Assembly: GCA_042091375.1 (NCBI GenBank)
Contig: JBELHO010000077.1
Coordinates: 1 to 11,235, forward strand
Reading direction: 5' to 3'
DNA: 11,235 nucleotides
From: JBELHO01 sp042091375
Lineage (GTDB): Bacteria > Pseudomonadota > Gammaproteobacteria > Enterobacterales > Alteromonadaceae
Below, in pieces: positions 7,725 through 11,235 of this stretch (the first letter of the stretch is position 1; every line of letters starts with the position of its first letter). Made by a program: the position numbers and the translations under genes. The notes below the pieces were generated by a model, which was given only the letters and a program-made list of their open reading frames with translations, searched no databases and was not told where the DNA came from.

Positions 7725-8183
7725 TTAAACTCGACTATCAACTAACAAACCTGATATTGTTTTAGCTTCTTCATACAACTCTTGAATTCTTTCAGCCATC
7801 AAAATTATCTTTTCACTTGGAAATTGGTTTATTACTTGCTGTGTTTTTTCATCTGTAATGGTAATGATGGTTTTACCATTTATATTGTCATTTGAAAATG
7901 AAATTTTTTTGTTACTGTTTTTCATAAACGAAGAGACAACATCAAGTGCATTTTCTATGTCTTTGTCTGTTGTTTCGTCTTTTTTTAAATCATCACTTAT
8001 ATTGGCTTTATTAACCTTGTCAACCAAGCTCGTTGAATTAACGATATCAGCATTATTCACTGACGTTTCTTTGTTTACTGGTGCTGTTGTTTCATCATTT
8101 TTATTATAGTCTGAATTAGCATTAGTTTTAAAATTATATGCACTATCAGTGATTAATGACGTTGTGTTTAGAATATTATTCAT
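7725..8183 (-). CDS. flaG: FlaG family flagellar protein
   Basis: A 152-residue protein whose C-terminal third matches FlaG: the segment KISFSNDNINGKTIITITDEKT (about 93-114), then QVINQFPSEKIILMAERIQEL (116-136). The first 70 residues are Asn/Thr/Lys/Asp-rich and low in complexity, which is usual for FlaG. FlaG is linked to filament length in polar flagella, but its biochemical role is not settled. The ATG at 8181-8183 is chosen because GGAGAG lies 8 nt before it. A TTG-initiated extension of 20 codons up to 8243 is open but would translate straight through the hairpin at 8201-8236 and has no better signal. The gene lies between flagellin copy A and fliD, as in Vibrio. Confidence 0.88.
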   Translation of the reverse strand: MNNILNTTSLITDSAYNFKTNANSDYNKNDETTAPVNKETSVNNADIVNSTSLVDKVNKANISDDLKKDETTDKDIENALDVVSSFMKNSNKKISFSNDNINGKTIITITDEKTQQVINQFPSEKIILMAERIQELYEEAKTISGLLVDSRV

Positions 8184-8200
8184 AGTTTTCTCTCCACTGA

Positions 8201-8236
8201 TAAAACCCAGAAAGGGATCTGATAACAGATCCCCTT
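8201..8236 (-). terminator. Hairpin after flagellin copy A (terminator or attenuator)
   Basis: On the minus strand GGGATCTG-TTAT-CAGATCCC is a perfect 8-bp stem with a tetraloop (8214-8233), extended by a G-T wobble and two A-T pairs. It is followed by TTTC, TGGG and TTTT, so the U-tract is broken. It starts about 27 nt after the flagellin stop and ends just before the flaG ribosome site. It probably reduces rather than abolishes read-through into flaG-fliD, and it may stabilise the flagellin mRNA 3' end. Confidence 0.65.
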
Positions 8237-8262
8237 TGTTCAAGTCATTAAAAGATTATAAC

Positions 8263-9066
8263 CTACAGTAAAGACAGCGCTATTTGTGGCTGTTGGTTAG
8301 CTTGAGCTAACATCGAACTTGCCGCTTGTTGCAATACAGAATTTCTTGCTAACATTGCTGACTCTTTCGCGTAGTCTGTATCTTCAATACGTGAACGAGA
8401 GGCTGAAATGTTTTGTGCGGTGTTGTCATTAGAACGAATAGCTGAACTGAAACGGTTTTGTTTTGCACCCAATTCCGCTCGCTCTGCGGTAGTTGTGGCT
8501 ATAGCGGCATCTAAAGTTGCTATTGATGTTTGAGCACCTGCAGCAGATGAAATATCACCGGCACCCAAGCCAGCAAAGTTTGTACCTACACTGACTGAAA
8601 TCACCTGATTTTGATCAGCACCTACTTGAAACTCTTGCGCATAAGTGCCATCTAACAAATTAACACCACCAAAACTTGTTTGACTAGAAATACGGTTAAT
8701 TTCTTCTTCTAATTGTGTAAATTCATTATTAAGTGCAGTCCTGTCGGCAGCATTATTTGATCCGTTTGCTGACTGTACCGAAAGTGTACGCATGCGCTGG
8801 AGTATATTTGTAACTTCATCCAAAGCTCCTTCGGCTGTTTGTGCCAATGATATACCGTCATTTGCGTTTCGAGTTCCTTGATTTAAACCATTGATTTGAG
8901 AGGTTAAACGACTCGAAATTTGTAAACCGGCAGCGTCATCTTTCGCGCTGTTAATGCGTTTACCTGAAGACAATCGTTCATATGAAGTGCTCAAATCGTT
9001 AGTTGAGTTTGTCAACTGACGCTGTGTATTTAACGATGAAATATTACTATTTACTGATAAAGCCAT
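8263..9066 (-). CDS. fliC: Flagellin, copy A (sigma-28 promoter)
   Basis: Filament subunit of 267 residues, about 90 percent identical to copy B by hand alignment (27 substitutions). The N-terminal D0/D1 region includes NSNISSLNTQRQL, SYERLSSGKRINSAKDDAAGLQIS (29-52) and GISLAQTAEGAL. The C-terminal region contains RIEDTDYAKESAMLARNSVLQQAASSMLAQANQQPQIALSLL, the FliS- and assembly-competent end. At this length the outer D2/D3 domains are absent; only a small Ser/Thr/Ala/Gly-rich middle (about 160-197) remains and varies between the copies. It ends in LL, without the final Gln of copy B. AGGAG precedes the ATG. A sigma-28 promoter lies about 90 bp upstream, so this is probably a late filament subunit. 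Exposed Ser/Thr are likely Maf substrates; that is inference from the neighbouring genes. Confidence 0.97.
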   Translation of the reverse strand: MALSVNSNISSLNTQRQLTNSTNDLSTSYERLSSGKRINSAKDDAAGLQISSRLTSQINGLNQGTRNANDGISLAQTAEGALDEVTNILQRMRTLSVQSANGSNNAADRTALNNEFTQLEEEINRISSQTSFGGVNLLDGTYAQEFQVGADQNQVISVSVGTNFAGLGAGDISSAAGAQTSIATLDAAIATTTAERAELGAKQNRFSSAIRSNDNTAQNISASRSRIEDTDYAKESAMLARNSVLQQAASSMLAQANQQPQIALSLL

Positions 9067-9152
9067 GATTAACTCCTGAGTGGAAACACTCTTTAAATGC
9101 TAAAAATATTTTTAAGTTACTCGAACAATGATCAGTAACTCTTACATTCAAT

Positions 9153-9179
9153 ATATCGGATGCAAATAAAATAACTTTA
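9153..9179 (-). promoter_or_regulatory. Sigma-28 (FliA) promoter of flagellin copy A
   Basis: On the minus strand TAAAGTTA-N11-TCCGATAT matches the FliA consensus TAAAGTTT-N11-GCCGATAA at 7 of 8 and 6 of 8 positions with exact spacing. The start of transcription should fall near 9146, giving a leader of about 80 nt. This places copy A in the last flagellar class, expressed after hook completion and anti-sigma FlgM export. Confidence 0.85.
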
Positions 9180-9266
9180 ATTTTATTTAATAAATATTTT
9201 CAAAAAAACAAAAGCCAATAAAAACAATATCTTTCAGTAATTTAACAAATATTATTTTTCAAGTTA

Positions 9267-9302
9267 AAACAAAAAAACCTCAAATGAGGTTTTTTTGTTT
9301 TA
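9267..9302 (-). terminator. Rho-independent terminator of flagellin copy B
   Basis: A seven-A, CCTC, AAAT, GAGG, seven-T arrangement (9271-9296) forms a symmetrical A-U-extended hairpin with runs of seven T in either direction. It starts about 13 nt beyond the stop of copy B. It can act in both directions, but only the minus-strand flagellin gene feeds it here. It separates the two flagellin transcripts. Confidence 0.88.
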
Positions 9303-9314
9303 TTAAATATGGCT

Positions 9315-10121
9315 TTATTGTAACAACGAAAGTGCTATCTGTGGTTGTTGGTTAGCTTGAGCTAACATAGAGCTTGCCGCTTGTTGTAAGACAGAGTTTC
9401 TGGCTAGTGCTGCTGACTCTTTTGCGTAATCAGCATCTTCAATACGTGAACGAGAAGCTGAAATATTTTGAGCTGTATTATCATTAGAGCGAATAGCTGA
9501 ACTAAAACGGTTTTGTTTCGCACCTAATTCCGACCGCTCTGAGGTAGCAGTAGCTATTGCTGTATCTAAAGTGGCTATAGATGTTTGAGCATCTGTGGCA
9601 GTCGCTATACTACCACTACCCAAATTGGTGAAGTTTGTGCCTATACTGACTGAAATCACTTGGTTAGCGTCAGCGCCCACTTGAAACTCTTCAGCATAAG
9701 TGCCATCTAATAACGCGACACCACCAAAACTTGTCTGACTGGCAATTCGATTTATTTCTTCTTCTAATTGTGTGAATTCATTGTCTAATGCAGTTCTATC
9801 AGCTGCATTATTTGCACCATTAGCTGATTGTACTGAGAGCGTGCGCATGCGTTGCAATATATTTGTTAATTCATCCAGAGCACCTTCAGCTGTCTGTGCT
9901 AATGAAATACCATCATTGGCATTTCGAGAAGCTTGATTCAATCCGTTAATTTGAGCGCTTAAACGACTCGAAATTTGTAAACCGGCCGCATCATCTTTCG
10001 CGCTGTTAATGCGTTTCCCCGAAGATAGACGCTCATACGAGGTACTTAAATCATTGGTTGAATTTGTCAACTGACGCTGTGTATTTAACGATGAAATATT
10101 ACTATTAACGACTAATGCCAT
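9315..10121 (-). CDS. fliC: Flagellin, copy B (sigma-54 promoter)
   Basis: Filament subunit of 268 residues, close paralogue of copy A. The first 54 residues differ only at position 4 (Val here, Ser in copy A). The last 70 differ at two positions, apart from the added final Gln. Most other changes cluster at 165-197, the exposed middle. It has the usual D0/D1 halves and no D2/D3 domain. TAGGAG lies about 10 nt before the ATG. Its leader contains a triple 9-bp repeat, and its promoter is of the sigma-54 type, recalling Vibrio flaA, the flagellin needed for filament formation and the only one there made by the RpoN/FlrC class. By analogy copy B may be the first-made, essential flagellin. It has its own strong terminator. 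Confidence 0.97.
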   Translation of the reverse strand: MALVVNSNISSLNTQRQLTNSTNDLSTSYERLSSGKRINSAKDDAAGLQISSRLSAQINGLNQASRNANDGISLAQTAEGALDELTNILQRMRTLSVQSANGANNAADRTALDNEFTQLEEEINRIASQTSFGGVALLDGTYAEEFQVGADANQVISVSIGTNFTNLGSGSIATATDAQTSIATLDTAIATATSERSELGAKQNRFSSAIRSNDNTAQNISASRSRIEDADYAKESAALARNSVLQQAASSMLAQANQQPQIALSLLQ

Positions 10122-10145
10122 TACTATTTACTCCTAAGGGCTAAG

Positions 10146-10172
10146 TGTGGGCAATGTGGGCAATGTGGGCAA
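10146..10172. repeat. Three tandem 9-bp repeats in the copy B leader
   Basis: Three perfect consecutive copies of TGTGGGCAA on the plus strand, read as TTGCCCACA in the flagellin mRNA. They lie roughly 50-77 nt downstream of the predicted sigma-54 start and end about 25 nt before the ATG. A single GTGGG in the mRNA sense (10189-10193), just upstream of them, can pair with CCCAC of any copy. The repeat is absent from the copy A leader. Confidence 0.9.
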
Positions 10173-10230
10173 CAAACTTCTAATAATTCCCACGTTAAAC
10201 CACAAACATATTTTTGTTTATAGATAATCA

Positions 10231-10249
10231 AAAGCATTTTTAATGCCAA
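10231..10249 (-). promoter_or_regulatory. Sigma-54 (RpoN) promoter of flagellin copy B
   Basis: On the minus strand TTGGCATTAAAAATGCTTT carries the invariant GG at -24 and GC at -12 separated by exactly 10 bases, with TTGGCA and TGC as in the consensus TTGGCACG-N4-TTGCA. It lies 11 nt beyond the flgL stop and would start transcription near 10222, about 100 nt before the ATG. An enhancer-binding activator of the FlrC type would be required. No matching FliA site was found in this gap. Confidence 0.75.
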
Positions 10250-10259
10250 TATTTACAAA

Positions 10260-11235
10260 TCATATATAATTAAACAGAGACAACCCTTTAATTTGCACAA
10301 AAGTTTGTTGAGCAGCTTGCAGTGCTACTTGAGACTGCTCAAAGGTCGACACGGCTTTTGCAAAATCAATATCTTCAAGGTTTGACTGACCTTTAGCTAA
10401 GTTGAGCTCTCTATCCAAGTGGTTTGACTCTTGTGTTTCTAAAAGCTGTAATCGAACACCTGCTTCTGTTCGGCGACTGATCATGTGATCTAGTGCTTTA
10501 TCAAGTTGGTTAAGGGTCTCCTCATAGTCCACACTTCGTTGAGTGACATTAGCCGATGTCTTAGGCGTATTGATCCAATCGACCGCTTTTTTTACCGCAT
10601 CAAAAATACTGATATTTTTTTCTGGTGTTAACGTGAATTGATCTGACGGCAAGGGATTGCCGCTTATTTGTACTTCTACACCAGGGGAGGCAACTGGAAA
10701 GGCAATCGTTTGCCCAGGTGTATAAGTAGTTGTTGGGTATACTGTTGTGCCGTTAGCATCGAGGATAGTTAAGTCACTGTTGGGCGCAACACCTGAAAAG
10801 ATGAAATCGTAACCTGGAGGGTTGGTAACTGGATCATACTGGCTTGGATCGGCAATAACCGCACTTTTGACTTGTATACCTGAGTTGTTCACCACATAGT
10901 TAGGACTAAAATCTCCTATTGGATTTGACACTTTTTCAAAAGCTTCATCACCAGATTGGTTGGTTTCCACCATAATATTTTGGGCAATTTGCACTTGACG
11001 AATACCGCTATCACCCAAATAGTCCACACTATTATTTGCCTTTAATACAAAGGGCTCTGTTTCTGTTTGAAAGCCAGCAAAAATATAACCTCCGGTTTCA
11101 TCTTTACTGTTTGCAATGTCAAGTAATTGCGATTGACTATTCTCTGCTTGTTTACCCAGTGCCATTAAATCGTCATTAGATAAAGTACCGTTATTCGCTT
11201 GAATAAATAGTTGCCTGAGTTCTTGCATCAAATCT
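10260..11235 (-). CDS. flgL: Flagellar hook-associated protein 3 FlgL, N-terminus cut by window edge
   Basis: FlgL joins the hook-side FlgK ring to the flagellin filament. The 324 visible residues are the C-terminal part of a protein usually near 400; the frame is open to the right edge, so roughly 80-90 N-terminal residues are missing. The visible start, DLMQELRQLFIQANNGTLSNDD, is the internal FlgL segment after the D0 helix. TGGYIFAGFQTETEPF follows, typical of FlgL. The C-terminal half has the helix LDKALDHMISRRTEAGVRLQLLE and the closing D0 helix AVSTFEQSQVALQAAQQTF ending KGLSLFNYI. The middle, about residues 90-215, is less conserved and beta-like. It is followed after 11 nt by the sigma-54 promoter of flagellin copy B, so the flagellin is separately controlled. 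No terminator hairpin is evident between them. Confidence 0.94.
   Translation of the reverse strand, partial: DLMQELRQLFIQANNGTLSNDDLMALGKQAENSQSQLLDIANSKDETGGYIFAGFQTETEPFVLKANNSVDYLGDSGIRQVQIAQNIMVETNQSGDEAFEKVSNPIGDFSPNYVVNNSGIQVKSAVIADPSQYDPVTNPPGYDFIFSGVAPNSDLTILDANGTTVYPTTTYTPGQTIAFPVASPGVEVQISGNPLPSDQFTLTPEKNISIFDAVKKAVDWINTPKTSANVTQRSVDYEETLNQLDKALDHMISRRTEAGVRLQLLETQESNHLDRELNLAKGQSNLEDIDFAKAVSTFEQSQVALQAAQQTFVQIKGLSLFNYI

Noticed and set aside
8184..8243. 20-codon TTG-initiated N-terminal extension of FlaG
   Set aside because: It runs through the hairpin after flagellin A, while the internal ATG at 8183 has a clear GGAGAG site and a FlaG-like start.
8255..8260. TATAAT on the minus strand as a promoter for flaG
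   Set aside because: No -35-like hexamer at 16-18 bp and no extended -10 TG, and it precedes the hairpin, so it is weak evidence for a separate flaG start.
10146..10172. Triple repeat as a CRISPR or mobile-element remnant
   Set aside because: Units are 9 bp with no spacers, there are no cas genes or transposase, and the repeat is confined to a flagellin leader.

Overview
The window is a polar-flagellum filament locus with an adjoining flagellin-glycosylation cluster from an AT-rich marine-type gammaproteobacterium. The gene order (flgL, tandem flagellins, flaG, fliD, fliS, a FliT-like gene) and the short flagellins with one sigma-54 and one sigma-28 promoter resemble Alteromonadales (Colwellia, Thalassotalea or Pseudoalteromonas relatives) and Vibrio. 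This placement is inferred from protein and gene-order recognition, not from a search.

Right to left on the minus strand: the 3' part of flgL (hook-filament junction protein); a sigma-54-type promoter and flagellin copy B, ending at a strong terminator; a sigma-28-type promoter and flagellin copy A, ending at a hairpin; then a compact run of flaG, fliD (filament cap), fliS (flagellin chaperone), a FliT-like small helical protein and maf, a 724-residue motility accessory factor of the family that attaches nonulosonic acids to flagellin. This run ends at a minus-strand terminator at 3113-3149.

On the left, pseB and pseC lie on the plus strand, overlap by 4 bp and converge on maf. They catalyse the first two committed steps of CMP-pseudaminic acid synthesis. 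Divergent from them across about 300 bp is pseF, the CMP-activating enzyme, cut by the left edge. A complete TGTGAAA-N10-TTTCACA inverted repeat and a sigma-28-like box lie in this divergent region.

The genes form one pathway. PseB, PseC and PseF (with PseG, PseH and PseI expected outside the window) make the activated sugar. Maf transfers it to flagellin. FliS and the FliT-like protein hold flagellin and cap protein for export, and the filament assembles between FlgL and FliD. No unknown defence or mobile system is visible. The points most worth following are regulatory: two flagellins under different sigma factors, a three-copy 9-bp repeat in the leader of the sigma-54 flagellin that offers alternative stems, and the operator-like repeat before pseB.
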